Below are positions 1 to 7,168 of a DNA stretch of 11,426 nt, piece by piece. The notes under the pieces are model-generated. The model made no database searches. It saw only the letters and a list, made by a program, of their open reading frames with translations, and was not told the DNA's origin. Every line of letters begins with the position of its first letter. Within the stretch, counting starts at the first letter, position 1. Source of the DNA: an uncultured Bacilli bacterium (GTDB taxonomy: Bacteria > Bacillota_I > Bacilli_A > RF39 > UBA660); NCBI GenBank assembly GCA_934162265.1, contig CAKPHZ010000032.1:1-11426 (forward strand). The letters are read 5' to 3'. The position numbers and the translations under genes were made by a program.

Positions 1-21
1 AATAATCATGCTTATTAAAAA

Positions 22-55
22 AGCTTAAAAATGGGTGCAAAATAATTGCACCCAT
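22..55 (-). terminator. Rho-independent terminator, second of two after pgsA
   Basis: Read on the minus strand, a perfect 10-bp stem (ATGGGTGCAA / TTGCACCCAT, arms 46-55 and 31-40) with a 5-nt loop is followed by TTTTTAAGCTTTTTT. The plus side has no T-run, so it serves minus-strand transcription. It lies about 50 nt beyond the first terminator. The stretch between them (56-102) holds no gene I can see, only a weak 6-bp pairing (62-67 with 86-91). Confidence 0.75.
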
Positions 56-102
56 TCGATTAACTACCAGTTATACATAAAAATCGTAGTTTCCTTATAA
101 AT

Positions 103-129
103 AAAAAAAGATGCTCCCTATTTAGAGCA
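103..129 (-). terminator. Rho-independent terminator of the gpsB-rnpB-rodZ-pgsA run
   Basis: Just past the pgsA stop, minus-strand TGCTCT pairs with GGAGCA (one G-U) around a 6-nt loop and is followed by TC and seven T. The stem is short but the U-tract is strong and the position is right for the end of the operon. Confidence 0.7.
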
Positions 130-140
130 ACTTGATTTGG

Positions 141-734
141 TTACTTTGCTTCAATATATGGTCTAGCCATTGAATAGTATTTAAAGCCAGATACTACGGA
201 TAAGATGGCTGAAATAATTAACAAGCAATCGCTTACACGAACACCAATTAATTCAAATGGTAGGTTATAAAATAATGTTAATACTAATCCAACCATTAGT
301 GTTGCTGTTTTTAATTTGGCAACCCCTATTGCTGCTACGGCATGTCCTTTATTTCCAACGACCATTTTGATAGAGTCTACGATAATATCTCTTACAATAA
401 AAATTACTGCAATTACAGGACTAATCATGTGATTAGCAGCTAAAATGACTAATAAAGAATTGGTAAGCATTTTATCACTAATCGCATCTACCATTTTCCC
501 AAAATCCGTAACCATATTATACTTTCTTGCTACATATCCATCTAGAAAATCAGTTAAGGAAGCAATAATAAATAATACTCCTGCTATAATATATTTTGTA
601 TCAATTAAAATCTTTCCACTTACTAAAATAGTTGGTAAATGAAATCCTAATCCTTCAAATGGAAATAATAATACAATCATAATTACAATGGATAAAACTA
701 CTCTAGACATTGTAATCTTATTTGCTAAATTCAT
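141..734 (-). CDS. pgsA: CDP-diacylglycerol--glycerol-3-phosphate 3-phosphatidyltransferase
   Basis: The protein is expected to make phosphatidylglycerol phosphate from CDP-diacylglycerol and sn-glycerol-3-phosphate, the committed step to phosphatidylglycerol and cardiolipin in the membrane. The complete CDP-alcohol phosphotransferase motif D-x2-D-G-x2-A-R-x8-G-x3-D-x3-D is visible, with D62, D65, G66, A69, R70, G79, D83 and D87. Length (197 aa) and several hydrophobic helices are usual for the family. The N-terminus MNLANKITMSR is typical of Bacillota PgsA. AGGAG lies 8 nt before ATG, inside the end of the preceding rodZ-like gene, whose stop is only 3 nt away, so the two are translationally close. 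RodZ-like then PgsA is a recurrent Bacillota gene order. No oddities seen. Confidence 0.95.
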   Translation of the reverse strand: MNLANKITMSRVVLSIVIMIVLLFPFEGLGFHLPTILVSGKILIDTKYIIAGVLFIIASLTDFLDGYVARKYNMVTDFGKMVDAISDKMLTNSLLVILAANHMISPVIAVIFIVRDIIVDSIKMVVGNKGHAVAAIGVAKLKTATLMVGLVLTLFYNLPFELIGVRVSDCLLIISAILSVVSGFKYYSMARPYIEAK

Positions 735-737
735 AAC

Positions 738-1214
738 TTATTCTCCTATTCTAAAACTAACTTCATCTTTGACAAAATCACTTTTATTTTGATTTCTAAT
801 TAATATATAACCAAATAGAATAATTAAAATCAAAACTAAACTTACTCCTATGATGATTAAAAAGCGTTTTTTATCTTTGGTTGTTTTTGTATAGGGTGAT
901 AAAATTTTTAAATCTTTCTCTCGTTCTTCTTTTTCTCTTTTTGCTTCTTCTATTTCTTCTAGAGAAATTTTAGAAGTTTGTTCAAATAAGTATTCATTAA
1001 AATCATCTAAAACTTCTTCTCCATCTAGTCCTAAATATTTAGCATAGTCTCTAATGAAGTATTTTAAGGAAAAAACATCTTTAAATTCATCTTTTTTCCC
1101 ATTTTCAATATTTTCTAGTTGACTTACTCGCATATTTAGGTCGGAAGCAGCTTCTTCTAAAGAAACACCGTTTTCTTCCCTTTTTAACTTTAATCTCAAA
1201 CCTATTTCTTTCAT
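738..1214 (-). CDS. RodZ-like membrane helix-turn-helix protein, short form
   Basis: Residues about 4-55 form an XRE/HTH_25-type domain (motif GVSLEEAASDLNMRVSQLENIE) followed by a helical extension through YLGLDGEEVLDDF. This is the cytoplasmic half of RodZ, which links MreB to the cell-wall elongation machinery. A Lys/Glu-rich linker follows, then one transmembrane helix (about 117-139). Only some 19 residues remain outside, so the extracellular beta domain of longer RodZ proteins is absent. An upstream TTG (1230-1232) is in frame, but AGGAG lies 5 nt before the ATG at 1212-1214, so that start is preferred (158 aa). It sits between rnpB and pgsA, and the pgsA neighbour supports RodZ (YmfM-like) over a generic membrane regulator. 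It could still be a regulator rather than a morphogenic protein. Confidence 0.8.
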   Translation of the reverse strand: MKEIGLRLKLKREENGVSLEEAASDLNMRVSQLENIENGKKDEFKDVFSLKYFIRDYAKYLGLDGEEVLDDFNEYLFEQTSKISLEEIEEAKREKEEREKDLKILSPYTKTTKDKKRFLIIIGVSLVLILIILFGYILIRNQNKSDFVKDEVSFRIGE

Positions 1215-1259
1215 ATAATCTCCTATTACCAAATATGGTTAATTGCATTATTTTAAAAT

Positions 1260-1619
1260 AATAATAATCTTATAAGCCACGTTCTGTACCTACTAAAGTA
1301 GGCGGTAAACATTTATCTATAAATTTCTTTATCCGATTATTGATTCCTTTTTTTCTCTTTAATCAGTTCCTCTACCAAAATTTGAGTTTCTTGCTTGCGG
1401 GGTTTACCTCGTTTCACTTTTATATTTCTATAAAATTCGTCACTGTGGCACTTTATGCTTTATTTTCATAGTTACCCTTAGAAAATAAAATCGCCGTAAG
1501 TCATCGACTTCCTTAGGTTATTTTTTCCCTAAGCACAAACACTACTATCATCTCAGATAGTGCAAGCGTGGACTTTCCTCTATGTAATTGTTACACAGCG
1601 TTTACCCAGATTAATTATT
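1260..1619 (-). ncRNA. rnpB: RNase P RNA (class B)
   Basis: This is the catalytic RNA of ribonuclease P, which cuts 5' leaders from pre-tRNAs. Read on the minus strand it has the universal GAGGAAAGTCC (complement of 1570-1580), the conserved GTGCCACAGTGACG (about 1440-1453), GGTAAACCCC, AAATTTTGGTAGAGGAAC of the Bacillus-type RNA, and the 3' segment ending ACAGAACGTGGCTTA. The ends are set by pairing: AATAATTAATCT at the 5' side matches AGATTATTATT at the 3' side as P1 with one bulge. About 360 nt is usual. The 5' end overlaps the gpsB stop codon, so P1 contains gpsB's last codons. No strong promoter of its own was recognised, so it may share the gpsB promoter. gpsB next to rnpB also occurs in Bacillus. 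The exact ends are estimates. Confidence 0.93.
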
Positions 1620-1937
1620 TGTATCTCCTAAAATAATTTTTTCCAATTGACTAACTCTTCGAATTAAATCCACATTAGTTACTTCTTTTTCCGTATATTT
1701 TAAAGCTTCTAAATCAGACTTTAAATTACGAACTTCTGTTTTTAATTTTTCGTTTTCTTCGTGCAACTGGTTATTTTTTATTGCAAGTTCTTTGATAATA
1801 CTATTATATTCATTGTAATCATGAATGACAATATCAAGAAATTTATCTACTTCTTGCAATCGATATCCTCTAGCATCTATTTTAAACTCTTTTTCCAATA
1901 TTTCTTTACTGCTAAGAGCAATTCTATCATTCAACAT
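1611..1937 (-). CDS. gpsB: Cell division / wall-synthesis adaptor GpsB
   Basis: GpsB is a small DivIVA-family coiled-coil protein that docks penicillin-binding proteins and shuttles between division site and side wall. The N-terminal DivIVA-type domain is clear (SSKEILEKEFK..., RGYRLQEVDKFLD, DYNEY, residues about 8-45). A coiled coil follows (about 45-75), and the short C-terminal oligomerisation segment VDLIRRVSQLEKIILG near 88-103 matches GpsB and not full-length DivIVA. Length is 108 aa. A TTG at 1941-1943 is in frame, but AGAGGTG is 7 nt before the ATG at 1935-1937, which is preferred. A strong SigA promoter lies directly upstream, and rnpB begins at the stop codon. Confidence 0.93.
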   Translation of the reverse strand: MLNDRIALSSKEILEKEFKIDARGYRLQEVDKFLDIVIHDYNEYNSIIKELAIKNNQLHEENEKLKTEVRNLKSDLEALKYTEKEVTNVDLIRRVSQLEKIILGDTNN

Positions 1938-1959
1938 TTTCAATCACCTCTATGATATC

Positions 1960-1988
1960 ATTGTAAAATAATATTGTTTTTTTGTCAA
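1960..1988 (-). promoter_or_regulatory. SigA promoter for gpsB (and probably rnpB onward)
   Basis: On the minus strand there is a perfect -35 TTGACA (1983-1988), a 17-bp spacer and -10 TACAAT (1960-1965), 22 bp before the gpsB ATG. Predicted start near 1953 leaves a leader of about 16 nt holding only the ribosome binding site. No terminator is visible between gpsB and pgsA, so it may read through rnpB into the rodZ-like gene and pgsA. Confidence 0.8.
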
Positions 1989-2089
1989 TAAAATGATAGA
2001 GTTATCGGGCATATTGAAATATAGCACAAATTGGAGAAATAGTCAAATTTCTATTTTAAAGTACTTCTATAGATTTACCCTTTGAATTG

Positions 2090-2614
2090 TTAGATTTTCG
2101 TATCTTCATTTTTATGATATTTTCTTTTATATTCTTCTAAACTATATATTTTGGCTTTTACTAAAGGTTTTTGTTCTTCATAAAAACTTAAATATTTTTC
2201 GAGTTTTTCTTTAGTAATTACTTTAGAACTTTCTTGATTGTATGCTTCTTTCCATGCTTTATGTTCTATGATTCTTTTTAAAAGTATAGTAGAAGAATAA
2301 GCACCAATGTCAGATATTACTTGATCAATAATTTCTTTATCTTCTTCTTTAATAGGGTAAATATTTCTTTTAAAAATTAAAGAATAAGGAATTAGCGAAG
2401 AACCATATGATTGATATTTTTGAAAAACTTTTGGGATCATTACGCCCCATTCTACCGCAATGATATCATCTAGGAAACATAGTTCTTGTTTTTCAATTAA
2501 GAATTTTATTTGAATAAAATATAATAATTTTTGTAATTTTAAGTTACTAATAAAATAGCCATTTCCATTACAATAAGCAATAATGTATCTGGTAATTAGA
2601 TTAATATCGTACAT
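2090..2614 (-). CDS. Panacea-domain (DUF4065, SocA/GepA-like) protein
   Basis: The family signature is visible: LKLQKLLYFIQ in the first third, then AVEWGVMIPKVFQKYQSYG, the EAWxxGP-like core of DUF4065/Panacea proteins. These occur as phage-associated proteins, as ClpXP-related antitoxin SocA, and as antitoxins paired with varied toxins. The remainder is helical and charged. Of two in-frame ATGs, the one at 2621-2623 touches the AAGGAG, while 2612-2614 lies 9 nt from it, so the latter is chosen (174 aa). It has its own promoter. No adjacent same-strand partner is present: gpsB lies downstream with its own promoter and the coat gene upstream is divergent. It therefore looks solitary, and an antitoxin role is not shown. 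Confidence 0.75.
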   Translation of the reverse strand: MYDINLITRYIIAYCNGNGYFISNLKLQKLLYFIQIKFLIEKQELCFLDDIIAVEWGVMIPKVFQKYQSYGSSLIPYSLIFKRNIYPIKEEDKEIIDQVISDIGAYSSTILLKRIIEHKAWKEAYNQESSKVITKEKLEKYLSFYEEQKPLVKAKIYSLEEYKRKYHKNEDTKI

Positions 2615-2640
2615 TTCAGTCATCTCCTTAAAACAAAGAT

Positions 2641-2669
2641 ATCATACAACAAAAGGAATAAAAGTACAA
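2641..2669 (-). promoter_or_regulatory. SigA-type promoter for the Panacea gene
   Basis: Minus-strand TTGTAC (2664-2669), a 17-bp spacer and TATGAT (2641-2646), with predicted start near 2634. This leaves about 20 nt before the preferred ATG, and the AAGGAG falls inside that leader. Confidence 0.65.
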
Positions 2670-2744
2670 TACTAAGTAGGATAATTTATCTTTTTAGGCT
2701 TCTTATTGTTAGTAAAAAAACATAATAAACTAGGTATTAATAAT

Positions 2745-2773
2745 ACATTTTTCCCATCTATTCTCATAGACTA
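2745..2773 (+). promoter_or_regulatory. Possible mother-cell sporulation (SigK-like) promoter
   Basis: CATAGACTA at 2765-2773 fits the SigK -10 consensus CATAnnnTA, with an AC at 2745-2746 as -35, although the 18-bp spacing is slightly long. The predicted start falls about 15 nt before the GGGGTGGAG ribosome site of a spore coat gene. No SigA promoter was seen there. SigE (CATACAnT) is a weaker alternative reading. Confidence 0.45.
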
Positions 2774-2804
2774 TAATGAAATTAATAATAAAGGGGTGGA
2801 GAAA

Positions 2805-3218
2805 ATGAACAATCCAGAGTGCAAAAATCATTGTGATAATTGCATTGCCGATATCCTAAAGGTAATATTAATTCTTCAACAAAGTGCCAATCAATCTGAT
2901 ACTTGTTTAGAAACTTGTGATCGTGGATTCTTAGGTCAACAGTGTTGCCCATCATTCTATAATACTAGACCAATTGTTTTATATACTTGTGGTTCTAATA
3001 GTACTCCTCTTGCTATACCAATTAGTAAAACACCAACAGAAACTACTACTTCTACTATATTTAGGGTAGAAAAATTGGATGATTGTTGTGCAACTTGTCG
3101 GGTATTGATTGCTAATCAAGATAATACTTATACGAGTACTAATTCATTTTTTACAATAAACTTAGATTGTGTATGTTGTATTCGATGCTTAGATGACACT
3201 TTTATTGAAGGAGTATAA
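2805..3218 (+). CDS. Spore coat protein, CotY/CotZ family
   Basis: In Bacillus, CotY and CotZ are Cys-rich proteins that self-assemble into the outermost spore layer (crust) through disulfides. This 137-aa protein has 15 cysteines. It carries the diagnostic family segment FRVEKLDDCCATCRVL and, near the end, INLDCVCCIRCLD, matching the CotY/CotZ C-terminus. The start has NPECKNHCDNCIADILKVIL, like the CxNCVCDxVEKIL head of CotZ. The open frame extends 33 codons upstream, but GGGGTGGAG lies 3-4 nt before the ATG at 2805, and the upstream extension does not resemble a coat protein, so the shorter start is used. It stands alone on the plus strand between divergent Panacea and convergent ftsW genes. 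CotY versus CotZ cannot be decided. Confidence 0.85.
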   Translation: MNNPECKNHCDNCIADILKVILILQQSANQSDTCLETCDRGFLGQQCCPSFYNTRPIVLYTCGSNSTPLAIPISKTPTETTTSTIFRVEKLDDCCATCRVLIANQDNTYTSTNSFFTINLDCVCCIRCLDDTFIEGV

Positions 3219-3257
3219 AAAGAAGTCAGTTTTAATTTCCTGACTTTCTTTTTTTTG
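3217..3257. terminator. Bidirectional terminator between coat gene and ftsW
   Basis: AGAAGTCAG (3221-3229) pairs with CTGACTTTCT (3240-3249), one bulge, around a 10-nt loop. A run of T follows on the plus strand (3249-3256). The A-run at 3217-3221 gives TTTTT in the other direction. It ends the coat gene and overlaps the last codons of the convergent ftsW, so the genes probably share it. Confidence 0.75.
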
Positions 3258-4404
3258 CCTTTTTTTTATTTTCTCTTTCTTTATGGTAAGCACTTTCTAC
3301 TGATACTCTTTCTGCTATTCCTAGAGAGACAAATAGACTGATAACATAACTTCCTCCATAGCTTAAGAATGGTAATGGTACTCCAGTTAGAGGTCCTATT
3401 CCCATTACACCAATAAGGTTAATACTAACATGTAAGAATAGATAAGCACATACACCATATGCTAAGATAGAACCTTGTAGATTTACTGCCCTTCTAGCAA
3501 TTTTATACAAGCGATAAATAATAAATAAATAGCAAAAGACAATAATGATTCCTGCAATAGCTCCCCATTCTTCTACAATAATAGGAAAGATAAAATCGGT
3601 ATAAGATTCTGGTAGATATAAGTATTTTTGTGTACTTTTTCCTATTCCTTGACCTGTTACTCCTCCATTTTTAAAAGCAATAAAACTATTACATAACTGA
3701 TACCCAGAATCATCTTGATATCTTAAACATGGATCTTTAAAATTAAATCTCTCTAATTGATAACTTTTTAAAAAGTATTTACTTCCTACTAAGAGGGCAC
3801 ATATTCCCACTAAAGTTATTCCTACAATGCTAAGAGAAATCTTCCTAGAAAGTTTTCTTGGAACAGGAAGTGACATAAAAATCAAAAAAGTAATTCCTCC
3901 TATGATTAGGGCCGTTCCTAAATCTGGTTGGATAGCTACTAAACCAAAAATGATGATTACCAGAATGAGGGGACGAATTAAAATGTTAAAATTATCTAAA
4001 TCTTCTTTCTTTTTTTCATAATATGCTGCTAAAAATAGAATAATAATTACTTTGGCAAATTCACTTGGTTGAATAGAAAGTCCTCCAACTTTAAACCAAC
4101 TTTGAGCACTTTTGGCGACATGTCCATAAACATTTAATGCTCCTAGGACTAAAATAATTCCAATCATTAATAGATAGGTAATCCCTCGATAGGCTTTGGT
4201 AGGAATATGAATGATGATTAAAAAGAGAAAAAAACCAATACCAATAAAAAGAGCTTGACGATAAAAATAGTGATATGGTCCATATCCGTATCTCATATAA
4301 CTTTCCATACTTGAAGCACTAAGAACCATAACTAAGCCAAAGATAAAAAAAGCAATAATCATTAATAATAAAGTTTTATCTAATTTTGAAAATACTTTCT
4401 TCAT
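3232..4404 (-). CDS. ftsW: SEDS peptidoglycan glycosyltransferase FtsW (FtsW/RodA/SpoVE family)
   Basis: SEDS proteins polymerise lipid II into glycan strands in the membrane, partnered with a class B penicillin-binding protein. About ten hydrophobic helices are visible. Family hallmarks include GLVMVLSASS, SAQSW...QPSEFAK, QPDLGTALI (from residue 159), QKYLYLPESYTDFIF, where D270 is the expected catalytic Asp before the EE of VEEWG, and PLTGVPLPFLSYGGS near the end. The LSASS start and PLPFLSYGGS favour FtsW or SpoVE over RodA. A Lys/Arg-rich tail ends the protein. An insertion (FKDPCLRYQDD) with two cysteines lies just before GYQLCNSF. Three in-frame ATGs exist, and AAAGGA is best spaced (8 nt) for 4402-4404, giving 390 aa. 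In a sporulating host SpoVE is the main alternative. Confidence 0.85.
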   Translation of the reverse strand: MKKVFSKLDKTLLLMIIAFFIFGLVMVLSASSMESYMRYGYGPYHYFYRQALFIGIGFFLFLIIIHIPTKAYRGITYLLMIGIILVLGALNVYGHVAKSAQSWFKVGGLSIQPSEFAKVIIILFLAAYYEKKKEDLDNFNILIRPLILVIIIFGLVAIQPDLGTALIIGGITFLIFMSLPVPRKLSRKISLSIVGITLVGICALLVGSKYFLKSYQLERFNFKDPCLRYQDDSGYQLCNSFIAFKNGGVTGQGIGKSTQKYLYLPESYTDFIFPIIVEEWGAIAGIIIVFCYLFIIYRLYKIARRAVNLQGSILAYGVCAYLFLHVSINLIGVMGIGPLTGVPLPFLSYGGSYVISLFVSLGIAERVSVESAYHKERENKKKAKKRKSGN

Positions 4405-4428
4405 ACCCATCTTCCTTTTTATTATCAT

Positions 4429-4457
4429 ATCATAAATTAAATATTTTTTTATGAGAA
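4429..4457 (-). promoter_or_regulatory. Candidate SigA promoter for ftsW
   Basis: Minus-strand TTCTCA (4452-4457, 4/6), a 17-bp spacer and TATGAT (4429-4434), with predicted start near 4422, just before the AAAGGAAG ribosome site. An overlapping second TATGAT (4424-4429) makes the exact start uncertain. Confidence 0.5.
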
Positions 4458-4468
4458 AGTTTTTTTAT

Positions 4469-4497
4469 TTGACAATGTGGTTTACAGTTAAAATACT
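4469..4497 (+). promoter_or_regulatory. Promoter-like sequence facing into the mutS-like gene
   Basis: On the plus strand TTGACA (4469-4474), a 17-bp spacer and AATACT (4492-4497, 4/6) lie between ftsW and the mutS-like gene. No plus-strand gene follows. A transcript would be antisense to the 3' end of the mutS-like gene. It may be chance in AT-rich DNA. Confidence 0.25.
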
Positions 4498-4504
4498 ATT
4501 TAAT

Positions 4505-4531
4505 AAAAAAACAATATGAATTAGACACATT
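4505..4531 (-). terminator. Weak terminator after the mutS-like gene
   Basis: On the minus strand AATGTG pairs with CATATT (one G-U) around a 7-nt loop, followed by G and seven T. The stem is only 6 bp and AT-rich, but it has a proper U-tract and lies 24 bp beyond the stop. Confidence 0.45.
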
Positions 4532-4554
4532 ATCTTCTTATTCCTATTGCCTTT

Positions 4555-6294
4555 TTATATAATTTCTAATTTCTCCATTAAGTATTTTGCATTAGTGCTG
4601 GTACATTTTCCTTTTCTAATTTTATAATCAAATTTAATTTGATTTCCTTCATAATATTCTTTTACATGGTAATTTATAATATTTTTTTCATCACATAATT
4701 CAAAATCATGTGTAGTGAGAAGGACTATTGTATTTTTATTTTGGAGACGTTTAATTACTTTTTTTGCTCCATAAATTCGGTCTTGATAATTTGTTCCTTT
4801 AAAGATTTCATCAATTAAAACAAGCATATTTCCTTGATTTAAATAATCCATTGCTTTCTTTATTCTTAATAACTCTCCATAAAATGTAGAAATTCCTTTT
4901 TCAATATCATCTCCTACTCTCATTGAGGTGAATATTTTAAAGAATGAAGCCTTAAATTCACTTGCACATACATAGGTTCCAGCATTCATTAAAACTAGAT
5001 TAATTCCAATTGTTCTTAAGAAAGAAGTTTTTCCTCCCATGTTAGATCCTGTTATGATATTTACTTGTGCTAATGTTTCAAAATCATTAGCAATACATAC
5101 ATCTTCTTTTAGTAAAGGATGTTTTATTTTGGTAAATTGAATTTCTACTTGATTGCTTTTGATTGGGAAACATTTTTCTTCTTTTAAAATTCCTATTCCT
5201 GTTAAGCTAATTAAAGCTTCTAATTCTTCAATATCAGTAATTGTATTTTGTAATTTTGGAAAGTCTTGTTTTAGGAAGTTTATTAAAAATGTTCTTGAAA
5301 AAAGATTTACGCAAAATAGACCATTCATGATTAGACTGAATAGTAAATTATCTTTTATGCTATTTAAAGTGTCTAGTGTATTTATCTTTTTTGTTATATT
5401 TTGGGTTAAATTCATTTCTTTTTGGATTTTTTTTAATTTTTGAGAATGAAACTTTGGTTTAAGAACTACTGAAATGATAGAAGGAAGTTTATTATAAGTT
5501 GTAATTAAATTTGTAATTTTATTAAAATCTTGCTGATAAATAAAGCTATACATAAAAGAGATTAGATAATTAAACAGGAATAATCCATAGAAGTATTTTA
5601 TATCTATTACTTTAAATAAAGATAAAACTAATAAAGTAATAGATAAAGTACCACATATTAAAGCAATAATATAATCATTAGAATGTGAGACAGTATCTTC
5701 TTTTAGTTTTAAAAACGTATTTTTTAGGTCTATTTTTTTATCTTTGTACTTTAGCATTTGAACTTGATAGTCCATGATGAAATTAAGATTTTTTTCTAAT
5801 TCTGCAATGGCTTTTTGTTCTTCATATAGTTTTCTTTCTTCTTGATTTTTGTTCGATAATTTTTGAAACAAAGTTCGTTTTCCTCCGATTGTTTTGCAAA
5901 CAGAAAGATACTGAAATAAAGAATTTTTTCCAATGATATCTAAATCTTTTAGATAATCTTCGCATCCTTCTTCGAATTCTTCTCCTGTTTCTTTAAAACT
6001 TTTCCAAGTACCATTTTCTCTTTTGATATAATCCTCTAATATTGATAGATAAGCTTCATAATAGTGATATTTTTGAAAATACTTATCATGAATAATTACT
6101 AGTATAATGAATGCTACTAGGGAAATGATGAAGATAATTTGGAAGAATTTTGGGTAGTAATAATACTTTAAGACGAAACTAAATATCATCGTCATGAAAG
6201 ATATTACTCTGAGAGTGGCTATTAAATTTACTTTTTTTTCATTTTCTGATTTTAATAAAGAATACTTTTGATATTGTAATTTTTCTTTTACCAT
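4555..6294 (-). CDS. Membrane-anchored MutS-family ATPase
   Basis: The C-terminal third is a MutS domain V ATPase: Walker A GSNMGGKT (416-423), the STFYGELLRI signature (469-478), Walker B MLVLIDE (490-496) and the TTHDFEL switch (527-533). The mismatch-binding domain I and its Phe-x-Glu motif are absent, so canonical mismatch repair is unlikely. Instead the first half carries two hydrophobic helices near 27-44 and 49-69, a pair near 207-227 and 234-252, and perhaps one near 317-333. This identifies the ~600-aa MutS-like proteins with membrane segments known from Clostridia and Bacteroidetes, whose role is not established. AAAGGAGGT before ATG is near-ideal. It lies 21 bp after the permease gene with no terminator between, so they form one operon. 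Length 579 aa, intact. Confidence 0.85.
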   Translation of the reverse strand: MVKEKLQYQKYSLLKSENEKKVNLIATLRVISFMTMIFSFVLKYYYYPKFFQIIFIISLVAFIILVIIHDKYFQKYHYYEAYLSILEDYIKRENGTWKSFKETGEEFEEGCEDYLKDLDIIGKNSLFQYLSVCKTIGGKRTLFQKLSNKNQEERKLYEEQKAIAELEKNLNFIMDYQVQMLKYKDKKIDLKNTFLKLKEDTVSHSNDYIIALICGTLSITLLVLSLFKVIDIKYFYGLFLFNYLISFMYSFIYQQDFNKITNLITTYNKLPSIISVVLKPKFHSQKLKKIQKEMNLTQNITKKINTLDTLNSIKDNLLFSLIMNGLFCVNLFSRTFLINFLKQDFPKLQNTITDIEELEALISLTGIGILKEEKCFPIKSNQVEIQFTKIKHPLLKEDVCIANDFETLAQVNIITGSNMGGKTSFLRTIGINLVLMNAGTYVCASEFKASFFKIFTSMRVGDDIEKGISTFYGELLRIKKAMDYLNQGNMLVLIDEIFKGTNYQDRIYGAKKVIKRLQNKNTIVLLTTHDFELCDEKNIINYHVKEYYEGNQIKFDYKIRKGKCTSTNAKYLMEKLEII

Positions 6295-6315
6295 AATAAC
6301 CTCCTTTAAGTTATT

Positions 6316-7146
6316 TTAAGAAAAAATGGTTAGGATTAATCCACTAAATACGCCAATGGTATAGATAAGAAATAAAATGAATAAATTTTCTTTTGTATTT
6401 TTGTTATTTTTAAATAATACTAATAGAGCTACTCCACTTCCTGTTAAAAGTCCAGAGATTAAGGAAGAAAAGGATAAGATATGATTTAAATAAAGTTCAG
6501 TTAAGATAATTGAAGCTCCACAATTAGGAATTAGTCCTATTAAACTAGATAGAAATGGCGTTAAGATTGAGCTAGTATGAAATATATTTTTTAGATATTG
6601 TTCTAATCCATAGTTCATTAAGATATTGATAAAGAAACTAGTAATCAAAATAAAAATGATAGTATTTAAAGTATGATGAATACTAGAAGCAAGAATGCCT
6701 TTTTCACAATGACAATGTTCATGTTCACATATTTCTTGAATAGAATGTTCTTTTCTTTTTTTTAATATTAAATCTATGATGATTCCAGCGATTATTCCAA
6801 TTAATACTTTAACTCCTATAATGGATAATATTGTTTTGATATCACTTTTCTCACTTAAGAGAATAGGTAACATTTCATCGCTTGTTGATAGATAAATACT
6901 AATTAGTGTCCCTAAGGAAATAATTTTTGTAATATATAAATTAGTTGCCATAACCGAGAAACCGCATTGAGGAAAACAACCTAATATTCCTCCTAATATT
7001 GGTCCATATTTGCCTGATTTTTTGATGATATTTTGACTTTTCTTTTGATACTTATGCTCAATTACTTCTATCAAATAGAATGTTAGCCATAAAAAAGGAA
7101 TTAATTTTAAGGTATCTATTATGGTATCTTTTATTACTTCAAACAT
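6316..7146 (-). CDS. Putative 10-TM heavy-metal/manganese exporter (ArsP_2, DUF2899 family)
   Basis: A polytopic membrane protein of 276 aa with two similar halves. Each half carries a Cys-containing re-entrant-like motif: GCFPQCGFSVMATNLY (from residue 56) and GLIPNCGASIILTELY (from 204). Such paired P-x-CG motifs are typical of the ArsP_2/DUF2899 permeases annotated as putative arsenic or manganese exporters, for which the substrate is not proven. Between the halves a cytosolic loop contains CEHEHCHC (140-147), a likely metal-binding cluster. The frame opens 5 codons earlier, but GCGAGGTGA is correctly spaced only for the ATG at 7144-7146. It has its own promoter and is the first gene of an operon with the MutS-like ATPase 21 bp downstream. 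Confidence 0.8.
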   Translation of the reverse strand: MFEVIKDTIIDTLKLIPFLWLTFYLIEVIEHKYQKKSQNIIKKSGKYGPILGGILGCFPQCGFSVMATNLYITKIISLGTLISIYLSTSDEMLPILLSEKSDIKTILSIIGVKVLIGIIAGIIIDLILKKRKEHSIQEICEHEHCHCEKGILASSIHHTLNTIIFILITSFFINILMNYGLEQYLKNIFHTSSILTPFLSSLIGLIPNCGASIILTELYLNHILSFSSLISGLLTGSGVALLVLFKNNKNTKENLFILFLIYTIGVFSGLILTIFS

Positions 7147-7168
7147 GATCTCACCTCGCATCTATTTA

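Noticed and set aside
62..91. Possible small RNA hairpin between the two terminators after pgsA
   Set aside because: Only a 6-bp stem with an 18-nt loop and no promoter. Too weak to call.
2090..3218. Panacea plus coat gene as a toxin-antitoxin pair
   Set aside because: They are divergent, and the plus-strand gene is clearly a CotY/CotZ-type coat protein.
5153..5443. 96-codon plus-strand open frame inside the mutS-like gene
   Set aside because: It is antisense to a well-supported gene, with no ribosome site and a composition explained by the opposite strand.
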